64,000 nucleotides of DNA. Origin: Kutzneria chonburiensis (lineage in GTDB: Bacteria; Actinomycetota; Actinomycetes; Mycobacteriales; Pseudonocardiaceae). Shown piece by piece: positions 8,282 to 18,100 of this stretch. A model generated the notes under the pieces. The model was not told where the DNA came from. It worked only from the letters and a program-made list of their open reading frames with translations, and ran no database searches. Where the stretch lies: the NCBI RefSeq assembly GCF_028622115.1, contig NZ_CP097263.1, positions 3,100,001 through 3,164,000 of the forward strand. The letters run 5' to 3'. Within the stretch, counting starts at the first letter, position 1, and the number at the start of each line of letters is the position of its first letter. The position numbers were made by a program, and so were the translations under genes.

Positions 8282-8683
8282 GTGCCGGACTTCGACGACC
8301 AGACCACCACGAGCGCCTCAGCGGTCGCCGTGTGGAAGATCCTCTACGACCCGCTGCGGTTCCCGGAGTGGTGGTCGGGCATGGCGACCGTCCGCCCCGG
8401 CGATGCGAAGGGCGGCACCGCCGAGGTCACCATGTGGCCGGAGGGCTACCCGGACTTCCCGATGCCCCAGCACGTCGCCGCCACCGCCGAGCAGCGGCGC
8501 GTCGTCGTCTCGTGCACGATCTCCGACCTGGTGTTCGAGTGGCGCCTCGAGCCGGTGGGCCCGGGCACCCGCATCGCCGTGCACGTCGAGATCCCGGAGC
8601 GCGAGGCGGCGCGGTTGGCGACGCAGCGCGAGATCATCGGGTCCGCGCTGCGCCGCCTGGCCGCACTGGCCGAGTCGGCCTGA
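8282..8683 (+). CDS. SRPBCC-family (START-like) protein
   Basis: A 133-aa protein with the helix-grip pattern: an N-terminal strand, the VWKILYDPLRFPEWW helix typical of polyketide cyclase/dehydrase-like SRPBCC proteins, strands around EVTMWPEGYP and RRVVVSCTI, and a long C-terminal helix. It binds hydrophobic ligands in a deep pocket; the ligand is unknown. The GTG start at 8282 follows the regulator stop by 2 bases, so the two are co-transcribed. It converges with the methyltransferase, leaving a single base between the stops. Confidence 0.75.
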   Translation: MPDFDDQTTTSASAVAVWKILYDPLRFPEWWSGMATVRPGDAKGGTAEVTMWPEGYPDFPMPQHVAATAEQRRVVVSCTISDLVFEWRLEPVGPGTRIAVHVEIPEREAARLATQREIIGSALRRLAALAESA

Positions 8684-8684
8684 C

Positions 8685-9758
8685 CTACGGGGTGGCTTCG
8701 AAGATCAGGTTGAACGGCGTGCTCGTCGCCGTGTGGAAACCGGTGAATCCGCCCTGTCTGACGGCCGCCTCGATGCGGGCCGGGCCCGCCTGCGCACCCA
8801 GGCACGCGCCGCCGTCCTGCGCGCGTGACGCCGGCACGCAGATCAGCGTCGATGCCGAGTAGAAGATGCGTCCGACCGGGTTGAGGTTGTCGGTCAGGTC
8901 GTCGCCGGCGTTGGGTTCCACGATCAGCCAGCTGCCGTCCGGGGCCAGCGTCGACCGGACGTGCCGGGCCGCGCCCGCCGGGTCGCCCATGTCGTGCAGG
9001 CAGTCGAACATGGCGACGAGGTCGTACCCGTCGCCGGGGTAGTCGGCGGCGCCCGCGACCTCGAAACGCACCCGGTCGGACAGCCCGGCCGCGGCGGCCA
9101 GCTCCCGGGCCCGGTCGATCGAGGCCTGGTGGTAGTCGAAGCCCACGAACGTCGAGCGTGGGTAGGCCTCAGCCATGATCAGCGTCGAGGCGCCGTGCCC
9201 GCAGCCGACGTCCGCGACCCGCGCGCCGGCAAGCAACTTCGCCTCCACGCCGGTCAGCGCCGGGATCCACGCGCTCACCAGGTTCGCCGCATAGCCGGGC
9301 CGGAAGAACCGCTCGGTGCCTTCGAACAGGTCGGCGTGGTGCTCGTGCCAGCCGAGACCGCTGCCGGTGCGGTACGCGGTCTCCACCCGGTCCACGTCCA
9401 GGTAGGCGGAGCGGACCACCTGGAACGCACCCGGGAGGTACGTCGGGCTGTCGGGATCGGCCAGGCAGGCCGACTGGGCCGGCGTCAGCGCGAACGTCCC
9501 CGCCGACGCGTCGTAGTCCACGTAGCCGCCGGCCGCCTGACCGCGCAGCCACTCCGTCACGTACCGCTCGTCGAGCCCGGACTCGGCGGCGACCTCGGCC
9601 GGGGTGGCCGGCTGCCGCGCCGCCACCGCGCGGTACAGGCCCAGGCGGTCGCCGAGGATGACCGTCGCGCCCGCGACCGCCGCTCCCATGTCGACGACGA
9701 ATTTGCCCAGGAACTCCTCGATCTGCGCCTGCGTCGGCGCGGGGACGGTGCTGGTCAT
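8685..9758 (-). CDS. SAM-dependent methyltransferase with N-terminal winged helix
   Basis: 357 aa. The N-terminal third is a winged-helix dimerisation region (PATPAEVAAESGLDERYVTEWLRG). The catalytic Rossmann part has the SAM motif VADVGCGHGAST near residue 175, the acidic FVGFDYHQ at the second strand and DLVAMFDCLHDM at the fourth. The layout matches small-molecule methyltransferases of the Rv2258c/O-methyltransferase-like type. The substrate is unknown. A triple 11-bp repeat at 9825-9857, identical in plan to that at 5109, lies 67 bp upstream of its ATG, so it is a likely target of the BTAD regulator. Confidence 0.85.
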   Translation of the reverse strand: MTSTVPAPTQAQIEEFLGKFVVDMGAAVAGATVILGDRLGLYRAVAARQPATPAEVAAESGLDERYVTEWLRGQAAGGYVDYDASAGTFALTPAQSACLADPDSPTYLPGAFQVVRSAYLDVDRVETAYRTGSGLGWHEHHADLFEGTERFFRPGYAANLVSAWIPALTGVEAKLLAGARVADVGCGHGASTLIMAEAYPRSTFVGFDYHQASIDRARELAAAAGLSDRVRFEVAGAADYPGDGYDLVAMFDCLHDMGDPAGAARHVRSTLAPDGSWLIVEPNAGDDLTDNLNPVGRIFYSASTLICVPASRAQDGGACLGAQAGPARIEAAVRQGGFTGFHTATSTPFNLIFEATP

Positions 9759-9824
9759 CAGGGCCTCCGGTGTCTGCGTCGGACACGGCTCTCGCGTCCT
9801 GCCCGCCCCACGGTCGGCCGCGAC

Positions 9825-9857
9825 CGTCAGGACACCGTCAACCCCGCGTCAACGGCA
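9825..9857. promoter_or_regulatory. Second copy of the triple 11-bp repeat operator
   Basis: The units CGTCAGGACAC, CGTCAACCCCG and CGTCAACGGCA begin at 9825, 9836 and 9847, exactly 11 bp apart. Read toward the methyltransferase gene they are GTTGACG-N4-GTTGACG-N4-CCTGACG, the same heptamers in the same order as at 5109-5141, while the N4 spacers differ. Conserved heptamers with free spacers argue for a protein-binding site rather than a recent duplication. Confidence 0.7.
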
Positions 9858-10021
9858 TAAAACCCTTACGCCGTCAGAGAAAGCCGGGGCGGCCGGAATC
9901 ACCCGGATGCGGCCGGCCCGTCGGCTAACGCCGGATACACCGGCCGCGATCATGTGACGGTATGCGCCGTTGCCCAGCCAATTGGCCCTTCAATCAGATC
10001 CGACGCGGGTGAAGGTCAGCG

Positions 10022-11761
10022 ATGACGGAGATCGAGAAGCCGGATCAGGAACAGTCCCGACAGGTGTCGCAGGGGGACTACGTCAAGGCGCTCAGCGATG
10101 GCGTCACGCTGCGGATGATCATCGGAACAACCGTCGTGGTGGCATCGGGCCTGGCCATCATCGCCTTGTCGTACGCACCGTTCTTCGGTCCGGCCGAGGT
10201 GTCCTGGCTGACTTTCGGCGTGCGCCAGGTGGGATCCGGACTGCTGGTGGTCGCGACCGTCAACGTGGTGCTCCAGATATTCGTCGAACGGCATCGGCAG
10301 CAGTTGTCCAGCGGGCTCGAGAACTTCATCAAGAAGGACGTCAACCGCGACCTGCGGGGAATCCGCGCCGATATCGAGGATCAGGCCAAGGTGTTGCTCG
10401 CCGGCTCGGCGACGCTGGCCGCGCTGGTCACGTCCGGCGTCAACCGGGTCTACGCCTCACGCAGCGATGCCGTCGAGGAGATCAAGCGCGACATGGAGGC
10501 CGAAGGGGTCCAGCGGATCCGCATCATGGGCATATCGCTCAACGATTTCCTGCGGATGGACCAGCGGGACAACCTCCATTCCGTGTGGCGGGTGGTGAAC
10601 AGCTACATCGCGGGCGCGCGGGCGATCCGGCAGGACCTCGACATCAAGGTGCTGATCATCGATCCGCGGTGCTTCGGGGCTTTGCTGCGGTCGTACGGCG
10701 AGATCCAGGAGCACGACCAGCTGTCGGGCCGCCTCGACCTCGATGTCGAAGCCACCGCCAACGAACTGCGCAGGCTCGTCAACGACACGGCCCGGGCGGG
10801 CGCGTCGGGCGAGGGCACGGGCCGTGTCACCTTCGATTTCCGGCTGTACCGGCTGGCACCGACCACGTTCATGTGCGCGACGGACCGGGTCAGCTACGTT
10901 CAGCCCTACTATTTCTGGCCAAGGCGCCAGTTCGACGTGACGCTGCCGTTGATGCGCCTGGAAAGGACTCCGCTGCACAAGGCCATGGCCGACCACTTCG
11001 ACCTGGTGTGGCGGACCGCGTCGGTCGACGGCGCGGCCTGGGCCGACGCGAACGAGGTGGGCATCGACAAAGGCGCGCTGGAGGTCGGCACCGCCAATGT
11101 CTTCGTCGGGTCCAACCTCGGGTACAACCGGATGTGCTGGCTCATCAGCCATGCCCGGGAACGCGTGTGGATCCAGGGCATTTCCCTCAAGTCGTTCTTC
11201 GAGTGGGGCAGGCTCAACGCCGCGCTTCGCCGTGCCCTGGACAACGGGGTCGAGGTGCGCATCCTCCTCCTCGACCCCGACTGCGAGCAGGCGAAGTTCC
11301 GTTCCTACCGCGAACACGACCTTTCCGACCACTGCGAGCGGCGCAACGCCTCCTATGCGGACTATCTGAAGAACGAGCGCTGTCACGCCGAGTCGTCGCT
11401 GGTCCACGACACCAACGTGACCATCAGCAAGGTCCGCGGCTCCCTCGGCCCCAAGATGGGCAACAACACGCGACTCTACTCCTCCTCTCCCTCGTGTTTC
11501 GTCCTCATCGTCGACGACGAGGTGCTGGTCGAGCAGTACCACTACGGCAAGGCCGTGCCGCCGGAATTCCGGCGTGAGGACCAGGCCGCACCGCCGATCC
11601 TGGGCAAGGACATGGCGCTGGTCGAATACTCGAAGAACGTCAGCACGGTCGTGACGTCCGACGAATCACGGCATCCGCACGATCTGCTGGTGGACCATTT
11701 CACCTTTGTCTACGAGCACTGCTCCGTCCCGCTCGGCGTGCACACTCCCGGAGCGCGGTAG
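10022..11761 (+). CDS. Membrane protein with two tandem PLD-like halves lacking HKD motifs
   Basis: 579 aa. Two transmembrane segments lie at about residues 37-58 and 65-90, followed by a coiled stretch. The soluble part repeats itself: RIMGISLNDF then IKVLIIDP then CFGALLRSYGE near residue 165-225, and WIQGISLKSFF then VRILLLDPDC then KFRSYRE near residue 380-435. This strand-helix-strand pattern resembles phospholipase-D-like domains, yet I see no HxKxxxxD signature in either half, so nuclease or lipase activity is not supported. A membrane-attached sensor or effector role is possible. It stands alone, with the downstream end overlapped by a remnant on the other strand. The ATG at 10022 is the first in frame. 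Confidence 0.7.
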   Translation: MTEIEKPDQEQSRQVSQGDYVKALSDGVTLRMIIGTTVVVASGLAIIALSYAPFFGPAEVSWLTFGVRQVGSGLLVVATVNVVLQIFVERHRQQLSSGLENFIKKDVNRDLRGIRADIEDQAKVLLAGSATLAALVTSGVNRVYASRSDAVEEIKRDMEAEGVQRIRIMGISLNDFLRMDQRDNLHSVWRVVNSYIAGARAIRQDLDIKVLIIDPRCFGALLRSYGEIQEHDQLSGRLDLDVEATANELRRLVNDTARAGASGEGTGRVTFDFRLYRLAPTTFMCATDRVSYVQPYYFWPRRQFDVTLPLMRLERTPLHKAMADHFDLVWRTASVDGAAWADANEVGIDKGALEVGTANVFVGSNLGYNRMCWLISHARERVWIQGISLKSFFEWGRLNAALRRALDNGVEVRILLLDPDCEQAKFRSYREHDLSDHCERRNASYADYLKNERCHAESSLVHDTNVTISKVRGSLGPKMGNNTRLYSSSPSCFVLIVDDEVLVEQYHYGKAVPPEFRREDQAAPPILGKDMALVEYSKNVSTVVTSDESRHPHDLLVDHFTFVYEHCSVPLGVHTPGAR

Positions 11762-12115
11762 GCCGAGTAGTCCCAACCCGTGCAGGAAGTCCAGGTTGCC
11801 CGGCGCCGCGCCCCGGCCGAGCACCAGGGCACGCGGGCCGTCGGTCCGCCGATTGTCGTCGGAGTGCACCGCCAGATAGATGACGGGATCAGCCTTGCGC
11901 GCGACCAGGTAGCGGTACGTCGTCACACCGCTGGCATCGGTCGCGCAGGCGCGGACGACAATGTGGTCTCCGGTGCGCCGAGCCGTGACCAGGACTCCCT
12001 CGGGCTTGCGGACCCGGAACGTCACTCCCGCACCGGTGTCGACCACGTAATGGTGGCCGTGGTCGGTGAGACCGAAGACGGAGGGAGCCCGACGGGACAC
12101 GCGCTCTGCCATCAT
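11666..12115 (-). pseudogene. Truncated rhamnogalacturonan-lyase (PL4) N-terminal remnant
   Basis: 149 codons from the ATG at 12115, which has a GAGGAG site 6 bases upstream. The protein begins APSVFGLTDHGHHYVVDTG and continues with GVTFRVRKPEG, GDHIVVRACA, TYRYLVARKADPVIYLAVH and DGPRALVLGR. From memory this order matches the first beta-sandwich segment of PL4 rhamnogalacturonan lyases (FGLT, YVVD, FTVSK, GDYIKV, IYMATY, GELRF). After about 115 residues the similarity ends and the frame runs into the 3' end of the PLD-like gene. Full PL4 enzymes are around 500 aa or longer. It sits beside a plant-polysaccharide gene block, so it is probably a decayed member of that locus. Confidence 0.5.
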
Positions 12116-12377
12116 TTGTGCTCCTCGGGTGGTCATGCTGGACGTTAGACGTACCCGAGCACTCCACACAAGGCGGCAAGAGTTGTCCCGAATGGACTCG
12201 GGGCCGTCGAACGACTCGAAGCCCCAGGTCGGATCATCCTATCTGGACCGCAATCGCAGCCTTGTTTCCACCGCAGCCTGTCAAGCATTGTCGACGTAAT
12301 GCCTCGGCGACGAAGGCTGCGATGGTCCGTCGGGTGCCGTGCGGGGGCAGGCGTGACCCTTTGGACCACAAGGCACA

Positions 12378-12477
12378 GTGAAAGTTTCACGCCCGGACGG
12401 CGGCCATCACAGGGCTTTCCTCGATCATCCTTGAAATGATCTCCAACACCGGCTTCGATGCGGTAAACGCTTTCCGC
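12378..12477. promoter_or_regulatory. Palindromic operator-like sites in the 12116-12498 intergenic region
   Basis: This 380-bp gap has no credible gene. It holds a perfect 13-bp palindrome, GTGAAAGTTTCAC, at 12378-12390, and an imperfect LacI-like palindrome, GCGGTAAACGCTTTCCGC, at 12460-12477, the latter 22 bp before the ATG of the SGNH hydrolase. LacI-family repressors commonly control sugar-polymer genes through such GAAA/TTTC palindromes. The assignment is by motif shape only. Confidence 0.45.
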
Positions 12478-12498
12478 GCCCCCTGGTTAGGACGCCTC

Positions 12499-13764
12499 AT
12501 GAGAAAGCCACTGTGGTGGCCCGCTCCGCTCGTCGCCGCAGCGGTGATCGGCCTCGCGGCGACGACCGTCGCCCTGCCGTCCGGGCAGCCCGCTGCCGCG
12601 TCGCGCTGGGTGGACACATGGACGGCGATGCCGCAGCTCACCGAGCCGGGCAACATGCCGCCGCCACCGTTCACCCAGCCGAATCTCGTGCTGGCCAACA
12701 GCACGGTGCGGCAGACGGTCCACGTGACGACCGGCGGACGGCAGCTGCGGCTCCAGCTGTCCAACGCGTTCGGCGGGACCGACCTGCCCGTCACCGCCGT
12801 CTCGGTTGCGCTCCCGGCCGACGGCAAGGCCGGTGTGAGCGCGATCAAGCCCGACACCAGCCGGACGGTGACCTTCGCCGGCCAGCCCTCGGTCACGATC
12901 CCGGTCGGGGCACTGGCCGTCTCCGACCCCGTCGACCTCCCGCTGGCACCGCAGGCGAACCTCACCGTCACGCTCTACCTGGCCACCGGCCAGGCGTCCT
13001 CGAACATCACCTCGCACCCCGGCTCCCGCACGACCTCCTACCTGGTGGCGGGCAACCACCTGGCCGACGCCGACCTGTCGGGCGCGACCCCGGTCGACCA
13101 CTGGTACTTCATCAGCGCGGTGGAGGTGGCCTCCGACCCGCACGCCGCGGGCGTGGCGATCGTGGGCGACTCGATCACCGATGGCCGGGGCTCCACCACC
13201 AACGGCAACGACCGGTGGCCGGACGAGTTGTCGGCACGGCTGCAAGGCAGCGGTGTCTCGGTGCTCAACCAGGCGGCCGGTGGCAACCGCGTCCTGCATG
13301 ACGGACTCGGTCCCAACGCCGTCGGCCGGTTCGACCGCGATGTCCTGGCCCAGGACGGAATCAACTGGGCAATCGTGTTCGAGGGCGTCAACGACATCGG
13401 CACCGCCACCGCGGATCCGACCACGCAGCACCAGGTCGTCCAGAACCTCATGGTCGCGTACCAGCAGATGGTCACCCGCGCCCACTCACACGGCATCCGG
13501 GTCTACGGCGTGACGATCACGCCGTTCGGCGGCAACTCCTATGACGACCCGACCGGGTATCGCGAGGCCGCACGGCAGAGCTTCAACACCTGGATCCGCA
13601 CCAGCCACGCGTTCGACGCCGTCGTCGACTTCGACCGCGTAGCCCGAGATCCTGCCCACCCTACGCAGCTGCTGCCGGCGTACGACACCGGCGATCACCT
13701 GCACCTGAACCCGGCCGGCTACCGCGCGCTGGGCCAGGCCGTCCCGTTGGGGCTCTTCCGGTGA
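12499..13764 (+). CDS. Secreted SGNH/GDSL hydrolase (probable carbohydrate esterase)
   Basis: 421 aa. A Sec signal peptide (MRKPLWW, hydrophobic core, cut near AAA-S) spans about residues 1-34. A beta-rich domain precedes the SGNH core. The blocks are GDSITDGRG (nucleophile Ser, near residue 220), AAGGNRVL (Gly/Asn), FEGVNDIG and DHLHLNPAGY (Asp-x-x-His pair). SGNH enzymes of this layout deacetylate plant polysaccharides or act on other esters. The ATG at 12499 is preferred because it begins a clean signal peptide and has an AGGA site; an upstream in-frame ATG at 12436 would spoil the signal. Its stop overlaps the GTG of the next gene, so the two are coupled. Confidence 0.85.
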   Translation: MRKPLWWPAPLVAAAVIGLAATTVALPSGQPAAASRWVDTWTAMPQLTEPGNMPPPPFTQPNLVLANSTVRQTVHVTTGGRQLRLQLSNAFGGTDLPVTAVSVALPADGKAGVSAIKPDTSRTVTFAGQPSVTIPVGALAVSDPVDLPLAPQANLTVTLYLATGQASSNITSHPGSRTTSYLVAGNHLADADLSGATPVDHWYFISAVEVASDPHAAGVAIVGDSITDGRGSTTNGNDRWPDELSARLQGSGVSVLNQAAGGNRVLHDGLGPNAVGRFDRDVLAQDGINWAIVFEGVNDIGTATADPTTQHQVVQNLMVAYQQMVTRAHSHGIRVYGVTITPFGGNSYDDPTGYREAARQSFNTWIRTSHAFDAVVDFDRVARDPAHPTQLLPAYDTGDHLHLNPAGYRALGQAVPLGLFR

Positions 13765-15164
13765 CCGCGACACGACTTCCGCACGCCTTGCTTGCGGTCA
13801 TCGCATCAGTCGGCCTCGTGGCCGGTCCTAACGCACACGCAGCCGCGACAAAGATCTCCGACACGCAACTGGATCCGACCGCGCTGTACTTCGTCTCCTA
13901 CGACGGCCTGGTCAACAACGATTCCTTCCAGCAGAGCGGAATCCTGTCCTACGCCGGCTTCCAGTACGCCACCTGGTACACCGCCGACCGCAGCGCCGTG
14001 ATCGCCCGCCGCCAGGAGCCGTCCGGCTCGTGGAGCACGATCAAGCTGCCACATCAGCTCTCGACCGACGACTCGCACAACGTCATCTCGCTGGGCATCT
14101 CCCCCGCCGACGGACGACTGCACGTCGCCATGGACACCCACGACAATCCCGTCTACTACACCGCTTCGATCGCCGGCCTGGCCTCACACCCGGCTGCGCA
14201 CGCCTGGACGACCGCCGATTTCGGCCCCATACAACGGACTCTGGGTGGCGTCGACCTCGGATCGATCACCTACCCGCAGTTCCTCGTCACGCCGAGCGGT
14301 GCCCTGCAACTGTCCTACCGCACCGGCGCATCCGGCAACGGCACCAACGAACTGGCCGAATACACCGGCGGCCGGTGGACCAAACTCGGCAAGTGGCAGT
14401 CGGCCACCGGAAACTACACCGGCCCCAACGGCGTGGTCAGCACCACCCGCAACATGTACCTGCACGGCATCGACTACGCCCCCAGCGGCCGACTCTATGC
14501 GACGTTCACGTGGCGCGAAGGCAATGCCGGCATCCTGTGCGCAGCCGGAGGATTGTCCAATCACGACACCGGCTACGTCTACAGCGACGACCGCGGCCGA
14601 ACCTGGCGCAACAACGCCGGCACGGTCGTCGGCTCCACCGGCGGGAAGCCGGTCTCCATCGACACGCCCGGGCTGGTCGTCGATTCACTCGGTCCCGATC
14701 ACGGCCTGATGAACCAGGAAAGCCAAGCCGTCGACTCGACCGGCGCCGTCCACGCCCTCATCAGCTACGTCCCCGGCCGCTTCACCCAGTGCGTCACCAA
14801 CTACCAGGCGGATCGTCAACGCAACGGCCGCACCTTCTTCCTGTCCAGGGCGGCCGACGGTTCCTGGTCCAAAGTGGAGATTCCCGTGCCGTCCGGCTCC
14901 ACCCAGCGGTCGAAGCTGGTCTTCGACCGGTCGGACAACGCCTACGTGGTCATGCCCTTCGGCCGGATCGTGGCCGCCACCAAGGCCAGCGGCTGGACCG
15001 ACTGGACCCAGGTCTTCGGCCCCGACCAACTCGGCGCCTTCGGCGAGGTCGACGTGGACACGTCTCGGGTCCGCAGCGAAGGCGTGATGTCGGTGCTGTA
15101 CCAGAAGGCATCGACCGGCGCCACGCCGTCGCCGATCCGCGTGGCCGATTTCCGGCTGGGGTGA
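13761..15164 (+). CDS. Secreted BNR-repeat (beta-propeller) protein
   Basis: 467 aa with a signal peptide ending around NAHAAA (residue 28). The body has propeller-style repeats: YATWYTADRSAVIARRQ, SLGISPADGRLHVAMDTHDNPVYY, YPQFLVTPSGALQLSYRTG and the Asp-box-like YSDDRGRTWRN. It resembles the BNR_4 group found in polysaccharide-utilisation regions, some of which are lyases or glycosidases; which one applies here cannot be told. Its GTG start overlaps the stop of the esterase gene (GTGA), and it ends 4 bases from the convergent GH115 gene. Confidence 0.7.
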   Translation: MTATRLPHALLAVIASVGLVAGPNAHAAATKISDTQLDPTALYFVSYDGLVNNDSFQQSGILSYAGFQYATWYTADRSAVIARRQEPSGSWSTIKLPHQLSTDDSHNVISLGISPADGRLHVAMDTHDNPVYYTASIAGLASHPAAHAWTTADFGPIQRTLGGVDLGSITYPQFLVTPSGALQLSYRTGASGNGTNELAEYTGGRWTKLGKWQSATGNYTGPNGVVSTTRNMYLHGIDYAPSGRLYATFTWREGNAGILCAAGGLSNHDTGYVYSDDRGRTWRNNAGTVVGSTGGKPVSIDTPGLVVDSLGPDHGLMNQESQAVDSTGAVHALISYVPGRFTQCVTNYQADRQRNGRTFFLSRAADGSWSKVEIPVPSGSTQRSKLVFDRSDNAYVVMPFGRIVAATKASGWTDWTQVFGPDQLGAFGEVDVDTSRVRSEGVMSVLYQKASTGATPSPIRVADFRLG

Positions 15165-15168
15165 GCCG

Positions 15169-18100
15169 TCACGGGATGCGGCGGCTCTCGGGCGGGCCCA
15201 GGTAGCTCGGCCGGAGCCCGCCCGTGTCCACCACCAGCTTCTGTACCACCACGGTCGGGTCCACCATCCACAACTTCAGCACGTGCGGGCCTGCGGCGGT
15301 GATCGTGTGCCTGGTCGCGGAGAGGTTGACGTTGTCGGAGATGGTCCACTCCCACTGCCGGTTCATCGCGGTGGAATCGACTCCCGTGGCCTGGATGATG
15401 TCGACGACCTGCGGCGGCGCGCTGTCGAAGGACACCGCGTAATGCAGCCCTGGCGAAGAGAGGACATTGCTGCGTGGCGACAGGAAGGCCCACACCGTCA
15501 CGGTTCCGGTGGTGAACAGGGTCATCCGGTACTCGAGGCGCGGACCGTGCCCCGGTGGCTGAGACGCCACTATACCGGGGTAGGGTTTCATGCCCGACCC
15601 GGTGCGGCCGATGTCCGGGATGCGGTGCCAAGCCGCGGCCGGCGTGTTCACGCTGGCCGTGAAGTGATCGGCTTCCATGGACACGTACCCGTTGGCCTCT
15701 ACGAAACCGTTGCGCCAGCCGGAAGGCAGCGATCGGTTGGCGACCACGGCCTGCACGGTCACGGAACGGCCCGCGCCGGTGACGACGATCGGGACCTGGG
15801 TGGTTCCGCTGGGCGCCTTGCTCCAGTCGACCCGCAGCGTCGCACGCACCTGCTTGACGACCTGGCCCCGCGCCGGCTGCACCTGAAGCCACGGCACGCC
15901 AGGCGTGATCGTGTAGGCGAAGGACGTCGTGCCGCGGTTGAAGACGTCGATGTACTGCGCGGGCTGCGACTGGAACGGGCTGAACTCCGGCAGCACAGGA
16001 GTCCACTCGGCCGGCCACCAGCGGTCCGATCCGTCAACGGCCACGCCGAGTTCGGCGCCGTCGACCGGGGTGATCCGCCGCACGGCGGGGAAGAGCACGT
16101 CCGGAATGGCGGCGTTGTTCAGCTGTGGCTGCTGCCAGGAGGCGTCCTTGCCGTAGCGGGCCACGTCGCCGTAGTCGATGTGCGGCTGGGTCTGGAAGCC
16201 ACGCCACTTGCCGCCGGCGATCTTCGTGTTGAACCGGTCGGCCAGGGCGACGTCGTCGGCGAACCGGGCCTCGGCCGTTGCCGCGAGGTCATTGGCTGAA
16301 GCCCGACCTTGCGCGGCGTAGAGGATGTTGGTGAACTCGGCCTGCCGCAACGCATACAGGTTCGCGCCGGCCTTGACTTCATAGCCCACCAGCTCGTAGT
16401 AGGCGTCCTGGTAGGCCGCCGGCAACGCGCCGGCGATCTGGTCCGAGCGGGCGGCCAGCTGCTGCCACTCCGCGGTGACCCGGTCGAGTTCCTGGTAGTC
16501 GGTCAGGCTGAACGGGCCGGCCTGGTCGTCGTAGACGATCGCGGACTTGTCGGTGGCGGGGTCCTTGCCCGGCGTGATGGTGATCTTCCGGTTGAGCAGT
16601 TCCGGCTTGCGGCGCGACTGAAGCCGCCCGTAGGTGTGCAGAACACCGGCGATCGCGGCCGCGTTCCGTGCGCCGAAACTCTGCGCAGCGTACTGCTGCT
16701 CCCAGGCCGGTACGTCCTCCACGGCCAGCGGTTTCCACGCGAAGTCGAGGAAGAACTGCAACGGCAGCTCATTACCCTTCAGGTCGCCCACATTCGCCAC
16801 CCACAGGCGATCGACCCCGTAAGTGGCGGCCTGGTCGAGCTGCTCCCGGACGTTGGCGATCAGCGTGGTGTCGACCCACTTGTAGCAGCGGGCCGCGCCG
16901 ACGTAGTCGAAGTGGTAGTACAGGCCATATCCGCCGGCCCGGGGCGGCAGCGACGGGTCGGGCAGCTTGCACATGTTCCCCCAGTTGTCGTCGGGGAACA
17001 CCACGGTGACGTCGTCCGGTGGCCGCAGTCCCTGCTGCCAGTAGCGCAGGACCTCCTTGTAGAGCGTCCAGACCTGGGGCGTGGCAACGGGATCCCGGCC
17101 GGTCACCTGCGTGAGGATCGCGCGCTGGGCGGCGATGATCTCCTGCATCAGGTCCTTGCTGTCGCCGTCGGGCAGCGAGGTGTCGCCGTTGCCGCGCATG
17201 CCGACGGTGACGACGCCCTCGATGTTCTGGTCGACCATGCGCTTGATGCCGTCGGTCCAGTACGCCCGTAGCGCGTCCGGGTTGTGGCGGTAGCTCCACT
17301 CCCCCGTGCCGCCGTAGGCGTCGTGCCCCGGCGTGACGATGGTGCCGTTCGCGTCGCGTACCGCGGCGACGGCGTGCCGGTTCCACTCCTCGATGCCCCG
17401 CAGCATGGGCGCTTCGTGCGAGGTGCCCATGACAATGCCGTACTTCGTCGCGGTGGCGTGGTTGACCGGGTCATCCTCGGCGAAGGCCCGGCCCCACACC
17501 GCCGGCCACAGGTAGTTGGCCCGCAGCCGGAGCATGAGCTCGAAGACCTTCTCGTAGAACTTGTGGTTGAAGCCGTCGGCATGTCCCGGCGCGAGCCCCG
17601 GACCGAAGAAGGCCGGCGCCCAGGTGCCCAGCGCCGGATTCTCGTCGTTGATGAACAGCCCCCGGTACTTCACGTGTGGCGTGCCGAGGCTGTGCCGCCC
17701 GGCCTGCACGTGGAGCTCGTCCTGGTGCGCCACCGGCACGTCGTCCCAGAAGTACCAGGGCGAGACGCCGATCTGGCGGGAGATCTCGTAGGTGCCGTAG
17801 ATGGTGCCGCGCTGGTCGCTGCCGGTGATCACCAACGTCTGTCCGACGACCTGGGTGAGCGAGGTCTCCCACTGGCCGGCGATACCGCTCACGTCCAGGC
17901 GGCCGGCGGAGATCAGGTCCCGCACGAGCGGGCTGCGGTCGATGGATCCGATCAGCACCACCCTCGCCGCAGCGGGTATCGCGTCGACGTGCAGTTCCGG
18001 CCGTATACCGGTGACGCGTTCGATGTCCGCCTGGAAGTCGGCGGCAACCCGTTGTACGCCAGGATGGTCACTGCTGCTGACCACCAGCGCGGCGGCCTTC

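Noticed and set aside
11780-12148. Plus-strand 122-codon frame between the PLD-like and SGNH genes
   Set aside because: It is opposite the PL4-like remnant, which has a ribosome site and family resemblance; the plus-strand product has neither.
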